Positions 1-11,913 of a stretch of DNA of 64,000 nt are shown in pieces. Numbering within the stretch: the stretch's first letter is position 1; every line of letters begins with the position of its first letter. Both the position numbers and the translations under genes were made by a program. Origin of the DNA: Antennarius striatus (taxonomy: Eukaryota > Chordata > Actinopteri > Lophiiformes > Antennariidae); contig NC_090796.1 in the NCBI RefSeq assembly GCF_040054535.1, forward strand, positions 4,606,501 through 4,670,500, given 5' to 3'. Under the pieces are notes generated by a model that ran no database searches, had not been told where the DNA came from, and worked only from the letters and a program-made list of their open reading frames with translations.

Positions 1-2687
1 CACCTCACGCACTCCTCACAAGAAGAAGAAGAAGATTTTTTGATTTTGATTTTGCAAAAACACTTTAATCTCATTCAAACATTTTGCAGTTTTACATTAG
101 ATGAAAGCATTTAAGTGCCTCAGAAGATCTTCTCCAAAAAAAACTCCAATCACATTTAACATTTAGAACAGTTAGAACATTTAGAACATTTTACAATTTT
201 TCATTAGATGAAATTTCAAAAACATTAAACACTCAAAAACATTAAACACCAAGAAACAAAGGGAAATACAATATAAAAATTAGTGCATTATAACAGGAAG
301 TTTGCAAAAGTGAGGTGGTCATCAACTAAAGTGCATAGGACATTTTTGTAACACCAGATGTTCCTAAAGTTATTCAGGTCTTTTGTCAATTTATAGAAAC
401 CAAATTATAGTTTTAAGCGACATCTGATGTTACAGCAAGAAGAAGAAGAAGATTTTGATTTTTAAAAGTACATTTATTCATAAAAGCCAAATTACAAGAT
501 AATCACGTTGACACAAAATCCAAAAGAGATTCACACAAAAGAAGAAGAAGGTTTACATGCTTAATGTCTGTCAGAGGATTAGCTTTAATAAGGCACCCTT
601 GTCCTATAAAGCATTTAGGAATGCAATGTGTGAATCTAATTTATGAATTCATATTTGCTCGACTCAAACATTCTCATCCTGTCACCCGTTGTTGTTGTTG
701 CGTCTCATCTCTTTTGACACTAGAGGCTACTGAAACAACCCTGCTCTCCTATAGGATATCATACAGTGCATATGAACCAGGGGGCTGTTGCGGATGTGTC
801 TCATTACTGCCCAAGATTCACACAGACAATGATCATTTTATTGACCACAAACGGGCAACAGCTTTGGAGTGCAAAGTCCCAGATATTTGAACCATAACAT
901 GACATCACCTCAGTCTGCAATGAATGCTTTTGGAGTCGACTTAATGGGAAAACACAGCATATGCTTTCATGACTCTGGAAAATAAATGTGTACAAAGGTG
1001 ATTTCTTTTCTGTTCATGACTCCCTCCTTTCACCCATAGAGCTCAGTTTATTATATTTATTCCCTAATTGGAAAGGTTGACCCATTTTTAATCCTTTGCT
1101 GTACTGAAACCCTACACAAGTTTTATATCTTCCACACAAAGAATTCCAAAACGTGTCATAAAGCAGATTAAGGCCAGAGGGATTGGGTGATGGTGTGGCA
1201 GAGGCTGCCTCTAATGAACTTCCTCTTACATGAAGGCCACCAAACCAGGCAGATGAGCTAACAACAGCATCTTACTTTAAAAAAGAAAAGAAAAGAAAAG
1301 CTGTTTCCTTATTTGCAACAGTTAAGCTCACAATGCAGCTAAATGTAACCTTCCACATCTGGCAAGCAGCCTCCCTGTTTTATGTCCACTTCTATGCAGG
1401 AATCAGTTGCCACGAAAAAAATATATGCGGTGCAGTGAAGCTCAGCAGGCAGCACAGCAAGACATTTAAACTGCCTACAGACACTGATTGAATCCCACTG
1501 GGGACATTATGGTGAAAGATATAATCCTCATGGAAAAAGCAATCCACACATTCTGAGTTAAACAATGGTGTATTTTCACAAGACCTCTCATGCCTCTCAC
1601 ACAGATGAAAACCAAACACAAAGCTTATAAAAGTGCTGAGTGACACATTTTGCTCTCCAAATTAAGACCACATTTACCATAAATATTGTTGCTTCCTATC
1701 CTTTCTTGTTTCCCCCTCCCCTTTCCTAGCTCCATTGGAGTAAACTGGAGGATCTGAGCTGACACAGCAACATGTTTCTCATGCATCTTAGGCCAGATAA
1801 CACCAGGCAGAGAGAACAGCAGGCGCTGCAATGAAGTCTTACATGAAAGAAACAAAGGTTGATGTCTGCATCAAAACTGCCACAATGGTTTACAGTGACA
1901 GTGGCTGCAAAGAACTCTAATGTCTGCAAGCAGTACTAATCTGAGAGCTTTAACAGATATTGATTTACATCATGCTACAAAGAATAAATGCAATATAAAG
2001 TCCAATGCAATGCATTATGTCAGATAATGCATGTATTAAAACGTTTATGTACAGAAAAGACACAAACTGAAGCATTCACTCTGGAAGCCCGTCCTGCTTT
2101 CCTCTGAAATTTTATTTTCTCCCAAGTTGAAGTCCAGTGCTAAGATGTCACATAACCACAACATTTTTCCTTCTGTGGGCGTATGGAGAGTGGAAATGAA
2201 AGAGTGTATGGTGAGCACTAGCTGAGCTAAGAATAACAAAAGAAAGAGAAAAAAAAAGCGCTTCTTTGAGTTGGAGAGATTTCTGTTTATATTTTACAGG
2301 AGAACAAGACGAAGCCAAAAGAGCGCAGGTTTAAAATTACATTAAAATGGATGTGTGTATATCAATAGAAAGAGTGGATCCACATCTTCATCCTTAATTT
2401 TCCTTATTCAGCAAAATGCACGTCAGCCTCCTCATCAGCGTCAGGCGCACCAACACGTGGGGCCACAATAATAAGACAAATTCAGATGGATGCAAACTTG
2501 ATTTCTACCTTTTCCCACTGACGTCAGAAGCTCGATAAACTTAAAGAACAATTTGTAGTCGGAAAATAAGATGCCCAATGATTTATCAATTACAGACAAA
2601 AAGCCTACAATAAAAAGCGCAATAGTTGCGAAAACGTCGTATTTCTAATTTACATTGAATAATGGTGAATATGCTGTTTCTACTTAC
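1..2687 (-). other. Partial intron 1 of the ANTXR-type gene
   Basis: This stretch follows the splice donor of the exon ending at 2688 and runs off the left edge, so it should be the start of intron 1 on the minus strand. I see no exon in it. Short (GAA)n-type tracts occur near 24-36, 433-448 and 541-550. The first two are each followed by a T-rich run (gattttga-like), which suggests related repeat tails, family unknown. The rest is ordinary AT-rich non-coding sequence. Confidence 0.5.
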
Positions 2688-2845
2688 TTATCAAGCACAA
2701 AATACAGGTCAAAAGCGCCCTGACAGGAGCTCTCCTCCTCCTCTTCTTCCGGCAGCTCCGGTTCGCCTCTTGCCTTTGGAGAACAGAGCAAAACTAATCC
2801 GAATAGAAGCAATACCAGACGCATCTTCAGCAAAAGTCTCGGCAT
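2688..2845 (-). CDS. First coding exon of an anthrax toxin receptor-type (ANTXR/ANTXRL) cell-surface protein
   Basis: The frame begins MPRLLLKMRLVLLLFGLVLL, a clear signal peptide. It continues through a glutamate-rich stretch to a segment ending CQGAFDLYFVLDK, the start of the von Willebrand A domain of ANTXR1/2-type receptors. The exon stops inside the Lys codon at a consensus donor (AA|GTAAGT), so the metal-binding DxSxS site, which follows directly in this family, must lie on the next exon, left of the window. An in-frame ATG at 2902 is possible, but the one at 2845 puts the signal peptide at the N-terminus. Family members are type I membrane proteins binding extracellular-matrix ligands such as collagens. 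The human relative ANTXRL lies in the same chromosomal region as RBP3/GDF10, so antxrl is a plausible name. One exon cannot separate antxrl from antxr1 or antxr2 copies. Confidence 0.75.
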
Positions 2846-3709
2846 AGTTTTTCTGCAGAAAAGTATAATTCCTTTGTGGATAAAAAAGAGAAACCACAGC
2901 ACGTCAATGTCTTTTTACATCCCAGAGATGCCCTGAGATGGGAGCGCGTCTCTTTCATTCAGAGCTCAGTTTACTATCATAACCATCGGCCGGCTCGGAG
3001 AGAGTCATCCGGACCGATTCCGACAGAGGTACGATGGAACAGAACCCTCCAATTTTTAGCAGGGAAATGAAGCTGAACAAATCAGAACCTGTGCCAAGGA
3101 CAGAAAAGCATTTAAAATGATGAAGTAAGTTGTTTTAAAAAAATGAAGAAAGTCGAATGGAGCTGTGTGACGCTGTGGTGCTGGAGAAACTGGGGCCCGT
3201 GGGGACAGACTGGGTTGAAATGGTCCAGGTTTCATGTTTCAAGCTGAGGAGGAGAGAGAAACAGGCAAAATAGGTCAACATCCCATTTAGCGCCTCCCTC
3301 GAGTGGCAAACTGCCGCATTTTTGCGGAAAATTAGCACATAGCAAATGAGTCGACAAATATGAATTGGTCCATGTTAACGTTTGTTGATAAAATCTAAAC
3401 GTCACACATGCGTGAATGTTTTATGACGTGTACTGTACATTTATGGGGTGTCACCACATTTGTCCTCCTTTATCACTACGTGTTGGCTTTTTTTTTTTTT
3501 TTCCTCTTAACAGCTGTGAACTACACCTAGAGGGCCACCATGAACCATCATTTTTAATTGCAACATGCCAGCACATTGCCTGCAAGTTTGTTTGGGTATG
3601 CAAACTACCTCACTTCGACTTGCTTCAGCAATGAGTATCAGAACAAAAGTGGCTTTGCCTCGACACTGATCCTCCTAATGGGATCACTCCCAACCATATG
3701 GGACCCAGT
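2846..3709. other. 5' flank of the ANTXR-type gene
   Basis: This is non-coding sequence upstream of the minus-strand exon, and must hold its 5' UTR and promoter. No clear TATA box or strong CpG clustering is visible. Nothing else is recognised before the Harbinger-like terminus at about 3710. Confidence 0.4.
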
Positions 3710-4679
3710 GGGCTTATTTCACGAAGGCAGGGTTAACCTACCCTGAGGTAAACCTGTGGTTCTGGGTTGCTTTACCCTGAACTTGGAAAAACCAGGGATT
3801 TCGGTTTCACAAACGCGGTTCAGGGTTAGTTTTTCTAACCCAGAGTAAATTGACCCGCAGTTTAACAGACACAACAATTTGAAAAAAAGCCATCATCAAT
3901 GGAGCCCCGATTCATCGATTCACCAAGACGATGGACGAGACGTGCACCGCAACGCTTTACGGAAGTCGGAGTACAGATTTTAATTTATGAATAGAAAGAC
4001 TTTGAGGAAATTTTCAGAAGAAACAGAAAAGCGTTGCAGCTGCAAAGAAGAGCGAGATGTCGTGGGAGTGAATTGCTGCTCAAGTCGATGCGTAACTTCT
4101 AAGTCCGTTGCACTCACGGTAAAAATACGGAAGTAACAGGCTTCAAGAATAGTTTATTAATTCATTTTATTTAGATGCGATCCAGTGGGGGGAGAAGGGC
4201 ACGTCAGCAGCTGAGAATGAAAATAAAAACATCGTTCACACAGGTCAGACTTCATCATCTCGTCATGGATCCTCCTCATCCTCATTATGTTTGATATTGT
4301 ACAATAAATATTAAGAGGACGTTTGACTGTTCAGTTGTTTCATCGCCAACATAACGCTCTTTTCACGCACATAAATGCGCTCTCATCTATATCAGGTTCT
4401 GTTAAATAATGAAATACATTAAAATGTTTTATTGTTGTGTAGATAAAACAGTAAATTGGTTGATAAGGATATTCACACCATTGCGTACACCTATATTATC
4501 TAAGAACTGAAATCAAGAGCTGACATGTAGCTCGTTTGATACAGTAATAGCCAAAACTGCTTTAGTTCATACAACAGTGGCCATGGCATTGCGCTGCTTA
4601 TAACCGTTTTAAGGTATTCCAGATTTTATTTTCTGTCTGTTTTAGTCACATGATACACACAGGAGTTAATATTGATTTT

Positions 4680-5125
4680 TAAAAAAAGAAAGAAATTAAC
4701 AAGAAATTGAAGAAAACAAAGGAAGGATAATATTTTGTTACTGATTGTTCTCTTCCCATTGCTTCACATTCTGGTGGAATACAGACTGTGACATTTATAC
4801 GCTACTGAAGTATTAAAAGATTCTCATCCCTTTTTAACAGAGCATGGATGGACAGTAGCAGAACAGTCCCAACTGCACAGACTATCACAGTGAAGTAGAC
4901 ACTCAGTGACCACCAGCGGTTCATTCTGTGGAATCCATATGTAACTATGTTTTATTGTCGTCCTCATGTACTGTATTCCCTCTATCTGCTAAAGAGGTTT
5001 ATAGAATTCACTTTCTAAAGAAATACTGAAAACAGAAATGGTTTAGTAGGACCTCCAGATTAGGAGGACAGATCTGGACATAGAAATACTGGAGCACAAG
5101 TTAGAGGTGGGTAATGGTCACAGGT
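4680..5125 (+). repeat. Left arm of an inverted duplication inside the Harbinger-like element
   Basis: This segment matches the reverse complement of about 9305-9730 over several hundred bases with clear divergence. Shared landmarks include GACCTCCAGATTAGGAGG at about 5051-5068 and the word CAGCGGTTC with its flanks at about 4914-4922. The RTE LINE was inserted just beyond the inner edge of this arm. Confidence 0.65.
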
Positions 5126-5154
5126 GAATCATGTTAACTATTAAAATGTTAAGT

Positions 5155-5172
5155 ATTGTAACAATACAAAAA
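5155..5172 (+). repeat. 18-bp target-site duplication, left copy (RTE insertion)
   Basis: ATTGTAACAATACAAAAA occurs here and again exactly at 8302-8319. The two copies abut the start and the end of the RTE LINE, as expected for target-primed reverse transcription. Confidence 0.9.
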
Positions 5173-8100
5173 TGTAGCCGCAAGAGGACACAAGCCAGTG
5201 TCTTATTGTGCCGGTCCCAAGCCCGGATAAATACAGAGGGTTGCGTCAGGAAGGGCATCCGGCGTAAAACTTTTGCCGAATCAAAGATGCGAATCAAACC
5301 TATGACTTCCATACCGGATCGGTCGAGGCCCGGGTTAACAACGACCGCCATCGGCGCTGTTGACCTACAGGGCGCCGGTGGAAATTGGATTACTGTTGGT
5401 CGAAGAAGGAGAGGAGGAAAGTGCGTTCGCTCGAAGAAAGAAAAGAGGAACACCAAGAGTATAAGACTGAGAGTAGGGACGTTGAATGTTGGAACTATGA
5501 CAGGAAAAGGTAGAGAGTTGGTTGACATGATGCAGAGGAGGAAGGTAGACATACTGTGTGTACAGGAGACCAGGTGGAAAGGTAGCAAGGCTAGAAGTTT
5601 AGGAGCAGGGTTCAAGTTGTTCTATCATGGTGTAGATGGGAAGAGAAATGGAGTAGGAGTTATCTTGAAGGAGGAGTTTGTTAGGAATGTCCTGGAGGTA
5701 AAAAGAGTGTCGGATAGAGTGATGAGTCTGAAGCTAGAAATAGAAGGTGTGATGTTCAATGTTGTTAGTGGGTATGCTCCACAGGTAGGATGTGAGCTGG
5801 AGGAGAAGGAGAAATTCTGGTCGGACTTGACGAAGTGATGCAGAGCTTGCCTAGAAGTGAGAGAGTTGTCATTGGAGCAGACTTCAATGGACATGTTGGT
5901 GCAGGAAACAGAGGGGATGAGGATGTGATGGGTAGGTTTGGTATCCAGGAGAGGAACGCAGAAGGACAGATGGTAGTTGACTTTGCAAAAAGGATGGAAA
6001 TGGCTGTAGTGAATACTTTCTTCCAGAAGAGGCAGGAACATAGAGTTACCTATAAGAGTGGCGGTAGGAGCACACAGGTAGACTACATCTTGTGTAGACG
6101 GTGTAACCTGAAGGAGATCAGTGACTGTAAAGTAGTGGTAGGTGAGAGTGTAGCCAAACAGCATAGGATGGTGGTGTGTAGGATGACTCTGGTGGTGAGG
6201 AAGATCAAGAGGGCAAAGGCAGAGCAGAAGACGAAATGGTGGAAGCTGAAAAAGGAAGAGTGTTGCATGACTTTCAGGAGGGAGTTAAGACAGGCTCTGG
6301 GTGGTCAGGAGGTGCTTCCAGATGACTGGACAACTACAGCTAATGTGATCAGGGAGACAGGTAGGAGAGTACTTGGTGTGTCATCTGGAAGGAAAGTAGA
6401 CAAGGAGACTTGGTGGTGGAATGAGGAGGTACAGGAGTGCATACAGAGAAAGAGGTTAGCTAAGAAGAAGTGGGACACTGAGAGGACCGAGGAGAGTAGA
6501 CAGGAGTACAGGGAGATGCAGCGTAAGGTGAAGGTAGAGGTAGCAAAGGCCAAACAAGAAGCTTATGATGACTTGTATGCTAGGTTGGACAGTAAGGAGG
6601 GAGAGACTGATCTATACCGGTTGGCAAGACAGAGAGACAGAGATGGGAAGGACGTGCAGCAGGTTAGGGTGATTAAGGATAGGGATGGAAGTCTATTGAC
6701 AGGTGCCAGTAGTGTGATGGGAAGATGGAAAGAGTACTTTGAAGAGTTGATGAACGTGGAAAATGAGAGAGAACAAAGACTAGAAGAGGTGACTGTTGTG
6801 GACCAGGATGTAGCAAAGATTAGTCAGGATGAAGTGAGGAGGGCATTGAAGAGGATGAAGAGTGGAAAGGCAGTCGGTCCTGATGATATACCTGTAGAGG
6901 TATGGAAGTGTCTAGGAGAGGTGGCAGTAGAGTTTCTGACTGGGTTGTTCAACAGGATCTTAGATAGTGAGAAGATGCCTGAGGAATGGAGGAGAAGTGT
7001 GCTGGTGCCCATTTTTAAGAACAAGGGAGATGTGCAGAGTTGTGGCAACTACAGAGGAATAAAGCTGATGAGCCATACAATGAAGTTATGGGAGAGAGTA
7101 GTGGAAGCTAGACTAAGGGCAGAAGTGAGCATTTGTGAGCAGCAGTATGGTTTCATGCCAAAAAAGAGTACCACAGATGCAGTATTTTCTCTGAGGATGT
7201 TGATAGAGAAGTACAGAGAAGGCCAGAGGGAGCTGCATTGTGTTTTTGTAGATCTAGAGAAAGCTTATGACAGGGTGCCCAGAGAGGAACTGTGGTATTG
7301 TATGAGGAAGTCTGGAGTGGCAGAGAAGTATGTTAGAGCAGTGCAGGACATGTATGAGGACTGTAAGACAGTGGTGAGGTGTGCTGTAGGTGTGACAGAG
7401 GAGTTCAAGGTGGAGGTGGGACTACATCAGGGATCAGCTCTGAGCCCCTTCTTGTTCGCTATGGTGATGGACAGGCTGACAGACGAGGTTAGACAGGAAT
7501 CACCATGGACTATGATGTTTGCAGATGACATTGTGATCTGCGGTGAGAGCAGGGAACAGGGGGAGGAGAAGCTAGAGAGGTGGAGGTTTGTCCTGGAAAG
7601 GAGAGGAATGAAGGTTAGCCGCAGTAAGACAGAGTACATGTGTGTGAATGAGAGGGACCCAAGTGGAAGAGTGAGGCTACAGGGAGAAGAGATCAAGAAG
7701 GTGGAGGATTTTAAGTACTTAGGGTCAACAGTCCAGAGCAATGGAGAGTGTGGAAAAGAGGTGAAGAAGCGTGTACAGGCAGGATGGAACGGGTGGAGGA
7801 AAGTGTCAGGTGTGATGTGTGATAGAAGAGTATCAGCTAAAATGAAAGGAAAGGTGTACAAAACTGTGGTGAGACCAGCGATGTTGTTTGGTCTAGAGAC
7901 AGTGTCACTGAAGAAAAGACAGGAGAAAGAGCTGGAGGTAGCAGAGATGAAGATGCTGAGGTTCTCTCTGGGAGTGACCAGGATGGATAGGATCAGGAAT
8001 GAGTACATCAGAGGGACAGCACATGTTAGAGGTTTTGGAGATAAAGTCAGAGAGGCCAGACTGAGATGGTTTGGACATGTCCAGAGGAGAGATAGTGAAT

Positions 8101-8301
8101 ATATTGGTAGAAGGATGCTGAGTTTTGAACCGCCAGGCAGGAGACCTAGAGGAAGACCAAAGAGGAGGTTTATGGATGTAATGAGGGAAGACATGAAGAT
8201 AGTTGGTGTGAGTGAAGAGGATTCAAAGGACAGGGCTAGATGGAGGAAATTGATTCGCTGTGGCGACCCCTGAAGGGAAAAGCCGAAAGGAAAAGAAGAA
8301 G
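5173..8301 (+). mobile_element. Full-length RTE-clade LINE (Expander-like)
   Basis: A 3.13-kb non-LTR retrotransposon bounded by a perfect 18-bp target duplication. It starts TGTAGCCGCAAGAGGACACA and ends in a short A/G-rich tail (AAAAGGAAAAGAAGAAG). It encodes one long protein with an N-terminal apurinic-type endonuclease and a C-terminal reverse transcriptase. Length and domain order match RTE-clade elements of fish. The intact 5' end and exact target duplication indicate a recent, complete insertion. It landed inside the Harbinger-like element. The name Expander-like rests on my recollection of fish RTE families and needs a library comparison. Confidence 0.9.
5287..8273 (+). pseudogene. 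RTE endonuclease-reverse transcriptase frame with one frameshift
   Basis: The first in-element ATG is at 5287. The first frame (5287-5838) carries endonuclease motifs TLNVGTMTG and VQETRWKG. The second (5835-8273) continues with GADFNGHVG, the region up to QVDYILCRR and the His of KQHRMVVCRM. The reverse transcriptase motifs follow: GPDDIPVEVWK, VPIFKNKGD, FVDLEKAYDR, HQGSALSPFLF and the catalytic FADD. The protein normally runs through unbroken. Here one base appears missing near 5829, because related copies in this window read on past the stop at 5836-5838. No other stop interrupts the second frame. The copy is therefore nearly intact but should not make the full enzyme. On this reading the frameshift is the only visible lesion, so the element was probably mobile recently. 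Confidence 0.85.
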
Positions 8302-8319
8302 ATTGTAACAATACAAAAA
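8302..8319 (+). repeat. 18-bp target-site duplication, right copy (RTE insertion)
   Basis: Exact copy of 5155-5172, directly after the A/G-rich tail of the LINE. Confidence 0.9.
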
Positions 8320-8379
8320 CTAACTTTGTATTTGTCAGAAATAAAGATTACCACAAGAAATGCGTATTGCATGTTTTTA

Positions 8380-8830
8380 TTGCCCGCTGTCATGGTGGTG
8401 ATGGTCACTCTGAAATGATTCTGGCAGATGGTGCTGCTCTGCCGTCCTGGATAGAAGGAATCATCCTAAGGTGTCGTAGGCTCTCTCCTGTAATGTACTG
8501 TATAGTGTATTCATTAGATTGGATTACACAATGAAGACAAGCAAATTATTAAGCAAATCTGTAGATTACTGACCACATTACAGTCTGCTGCTCAGGTAAG
8601 AACATACAGTATATCCAAGAGTCAGGAACAGACCCAGACCTCCACGTCAGAAATGTAGTTGTAGCATCACATGATCTGGACAGATGTTTGTCTATGATGC
8701 AGTCTTGAATATGTTGAAACAATGTTCAGTCTACATGTACCTAAATGGGAATGTGGGTACCATCTGTGCAGGCAATTACATTGGGAAATCCTAAAGGAAA
8801 TTAAAGTTAATAATCCAATTCTGAGGTTGT
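8380..8830 (-). pseudogene. PIF/Harbinger transposase remnant
   Basis: On the minus strand, a possible splice acceptor (TTTCCTTTAG, ending at about 8793) precedes a frame reading GFPNVIACTDGTHIPI and then a stop. In HARBI1-type transposases this block holds the first Asp of the DDE triad (the D of TDGTH). Further along, frame-shifted pieces such as SVQIM at about 8680 recall the next conserved block, and a short piece near 8630 may belong to it too. Stops and shifts throughout make this a dead fragment. The rest of the transposase is not recognisable. Confidence 0.5.
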
Positions 8831-9089
8831 AGCACAATGTTATTAACAGAATATCATTTGAAGTTCATTTATCAGATTTCTACATTATTCACCTGCAATC
8901 CTGTGGAACTCCTCCTTGATGATTCTGATGGGTTTATCTCCAGGTAAATAGAAAAACTGGGGTACAAGTTTCAACGCGAGCTGCACTGAGCATCTCTCAC
9001 ATTGTATAGAAAAATTACCTTTTGCATATAAAAAATAAAGAACTGACCGGACCACTACCTACACACAGCACTGCTGCAGATGTGAGGAT

Positions 9090-9970
9090 GGATCAGTACC
9101 GATCGGTACTGATCGGTACTGACTGATCATGAAGAGAACTGTCCGACAGGATATGACAGGACATCTGAACGCGATACCAAAAAAATTAAAAACTCTGGAT
9201 TAATGCGGAAATGCCATCAAGGGGCTCCTCGTCAAATGGGCATGCTGTGTTCACCTCTGAAATACGGAGTTATTTATAAAACCTTACTTCGGTCAGACTC
9301 TCCGTCCGACTCACTTGTGAACAACACCCACCTCTAACTTTGTATTTGTATGTTCAAATCTGCCCTCCTAATCTGGAGGTCCAAAGAAACCATTTTTTAT
9401 CTGTTGTCTGTATTTCATAGAAAGCAAATTGGATAAACTTCTGTAACAAATAGCTGGAAATACATGAGGAGGACATCAAAACATACAGTTGCATATGAAT
9501 GCCACAGAAAGAACCGCTGCTGTTCACTGAGCATCTATCTGTACTTTGGATGTGACGGACTGTCCAGCTTGCTCTGTTAAAAAAAGATGAGAAAGTGTTG
9601 ATCCTTCAGTGGAGGCTAAATGTCCCTCTGTATTTCACCAGAATGTTAAGCAATAGGAACAATCTGTACCAGAAAATATTTGACCACCTTTCTTATCTTC
9701 AATTTCCTGTTAATCTCTTTTTCTTTTTATCAATTATGTATTATTTGACTAAAAGATCAGTATGATCGGTACCAATCATAAGGAGAACTGTCTGGATATG
9801 ACAGGACATCTGAACGCGATACAAACATACTTAATTCTCTGTGAATGAATGCGGAAAGTCCATCAAGGGGCTCCACGTCAAACGGATTTGACATATTCAC
9901 CTCTAAAATACCTCTAAAAAAGGGGGTTATTTATTAAACCTTACTTCGGTCAGACTCTCCGTCCGACAGA
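9090..9970 (+). repeat. Extra segment in Harbinger copy 1: duplicated block plus inverted arm
   Basis: A block at about 9090-9310 (GGACATCTGAACGCGATAC through ACTCTCCGTCCGAC) recurs at about 9755-9970. Between them, 9305-9730 is the reverse-complement relative of 4680-5125. The second Harbinger copy at 62.3-62.6 kb runs directly from the ACTCTCCG block into AGAACCAGGAAATGAAG without this extra piece. The piece is therefore an addition to copy 1 rather than part of the basic element. Around 9098-9128 the word GATCGGTACT and its complement recur closely. Confidence 0.6.
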
Positions 9971-10253
9971 ACCAGGAAATGAAGCCGCGCGAGCGGCGGT
10001 GAAAGGGGTTGGGGTCAAAAGAAACCCTGGATTTGTGGAATAAAACCTGCTCCCGACCAGGTTATGTTCAGAGAGTGTGTTACTGCGGTAACAAACCCAG
10101 AGGTTCACTTTACCTACTTGTAACAGGCCAGGGTTACTGCTCTAACTCTGGGTTAAGTTATCCCCCTTTGTGAAACCGAGAACCCTGGTTTTGTCTGATT
10201 TCAGGGTTAACTTACTCTGGGTTTCCACTGCACCTGCTTTGTGACACGGCCCC

Positions 10254-10480
10254 TCCTCCAGACCAGGCTAGCTTCAGAGTCTGTTACTGTGGTAACAAAC
10301 CTAGAGGTTTACCTCGTGACACAGGCTAGGTTTACTCCTCTGACTGTGGGTTAAGTTGCCTCCCTTTGTGACACCGAAAGCTGTGGTTTTCCCTGATTTC
10401 AGGGTTAACTTACCCAGGTTTTCCACTAAACCGGCTTGGAAATGTGAACCTGGGCCACAGTCAAGTGTTGCCACATTTTT
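10254..10480 (+). repeat. Third, degenerate Harbinger-type right end
   Basis: About 180 bp repeats, with changes, the terminal region that ends at 10253. It has TCTGTTACTGTGGTAACAAAC, GTGGGTTAAGTTGCCTCCC, and TTCAGGGTTAACTTACCC, in the same order. It looks like an end duplicated in tandem or left by an earlier insertion. Confidence 0.55.
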
Positions 10481-10485
10481 ATCTT

Positions 10486-10636
10486 ATTTACAGTTGACTG
10501 TGAGTATGGTGAAGTTAACTTGTACTAGTTAAATACAAGCTAACTTGTATTTAACTAATACATCTAAAATACTAATACCAATACTGTATTAGTTAAATAC
10601 AAGCTAACTTCACCATACTCACAGGCAACTGTAAAT
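10486..10636. repeat. Imperfect palindrome (hairpin-capable)
   Basis: The left arm from 10486 (ATTTACAGTTGACTGTGAGT onward) is the reverse complement of the right arm ending at 10636. The arms share GAGTATGGTGAAGTTA and are separated by a short AT-rich centre. A third, direct relative of the left arm lies at about 10850-10905, on the far side of the (CA)n tract. Confidence 0.7.
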
Positions 10637-10714
10637 ACGTCCATGTATGTGCAGCCTGCATATGTGTGTGTGCGCACTTGTGTTTGTGTCCAGAAGTCCT
10701 CAGTATTATAGTGA

Positions 10715-10840
<126 letters not shown>

Positions 10841-11228
10841 ATGCCACATTACTTACAGTTGCTTATGGGTATGGTGAAGTCAGCTTGTATTTGGCTAACT
10901 AGTTAACTCTACTTCAATCTGTGTATGTGTGTGATCATGTTCACTGTGTTCTCGGTGTCATAGTAAACACATGCACGCACAAATGCAGGGCACACGTACA
11001 CACAGCCGAGGGAAAGCCTATGTGTGCTTTCATCTGTTGCGTTGAACAGAGTGAAATGAGGGACATGAGGGACAGTGGGTTGCTGCAGAAATGGGAACTC
11101 GTTGGATGTGGTGCGTGGTTCAAAATACAAAATTACAATCACTATACATCATTTTCTGAAAATTTAGACAGCAGTAAGCGCTTGTTACATCCCACTTCAA
11201 AGCGGTGATGCAATTGTCAGTGTTTGTG

Positions 11229-11875
11229 TGTTCCCTATCGTTAATCACCCTAACCTGCTGCACGTCCTTCCCATCTCTGTCTCTCTGTCTTGCCAACCTG
11301 TATAGATCAGTCTCTCCCTCCTTACTGTCCAACCTAGCATACAAGTCATCATAAGCCCCTTGTTTGGCCTTTGCTATCTCTACCTTCACCTTCTGCTGCA
11401 TCTCCCTGTACTCCTGTCTACTCTCCTCAGTCCTCTCAGTGTCCCACTTCCTCTTAGCTAACCTCTTCCTCTGTATACACTCCTGTACCTCCTCATTCCA
11501 CCACCAAGTCTCCTCATCTACTTTCCTTCCAGATGACACACCAAGTACTCTCCTACCTGTCTCCCTTATCATATTAGCTGTAGTTGTCCAGACATCTGGA
11601 GGCACCTCCTGATCACCCAGAGCCTGTCTTAACTCCTTCCTGAATGTCATGTGACACTCTTCCTTTTTTAGCTTCAACCATTTTGTCCTCTGCTCTGCCT
11701 TTGCCTTCTTCATCTTCCTCACCACCAGAGTCATCCTACACACCACCATCCAATGCCGTTTAGCTACACTCTCGCCTACCACTACTTTGCTGTCACTGAT
11801 CACCTTCAGATTACACCGTCTACACAAGATGTAGTCTACCTGTGTGCTCCTACCTCCACTCTTATAGGTCACCTT
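11229..11875 (-). mobile_element. RTE LINE copy 2, distal part (3'-truncated)
   Basis: Minus-strand frame matching the RTE protein from the DYILCRRCNLK region to GKDVQQVRVI, just before the reverse transcriptase core, where similarity stops. It belongs to the same insertion as 12934-13796, separated by the LTR-derived insert. The core polymerase and 3' tail are absent. That is the opposite of the usual 5' truncation, so a later deletion is likely. Confidence 0.85.
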
Positions 11876-11913
11876 ATGTTTGTCATGGTAGGTGTGGCTG
11901 TGCTGATGTGTGA

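Larger units (their letters stand above)
3710..10253. mobile_element. Decayed PIF/Harbinger-like DNA transposon, split by an RTE LINE
   Basis: The left end starts GGGCTTATTTCACGAAGGCA. The right end, read on the minus strand, starts GGGGCCGTGTCACAAAGCA. Both continue into related stretches rich in GGGTTAAC and AACCC words, so they look like terminal inverted repeats. Inside, on the minus strand at about 8745-8792, is a frame reading GFPNVIACTDGTHIPI, the first catalytic-Asp block of PIF/Harbinger transposases. It is followed leftward by a frame-shifted remnant of the next transposase block. A small frame from 3900 (MEPRFIDSPRRWTRRAPQRF, then an early stop) could be what remains of the Myb-like second protein of these elements. 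The RTE LINE at 5173-8301 lies inside. No clean 3-bp target duplication is evident. A related partial copy lies at 62.0-62.8 kb. Confidence 0.6.

Noticed and set aside
5118-6164. Minus-strand frames of 165 and 179 codons
   Set aside because: They lie opposite the RTE endonuclease coding region and show no family resemblance.
7427-8311. 294-codon minus-strand frame
   Set aside because: Shadow of the RTE reverse transcriptase frame on the other strand. It has no independent domain.
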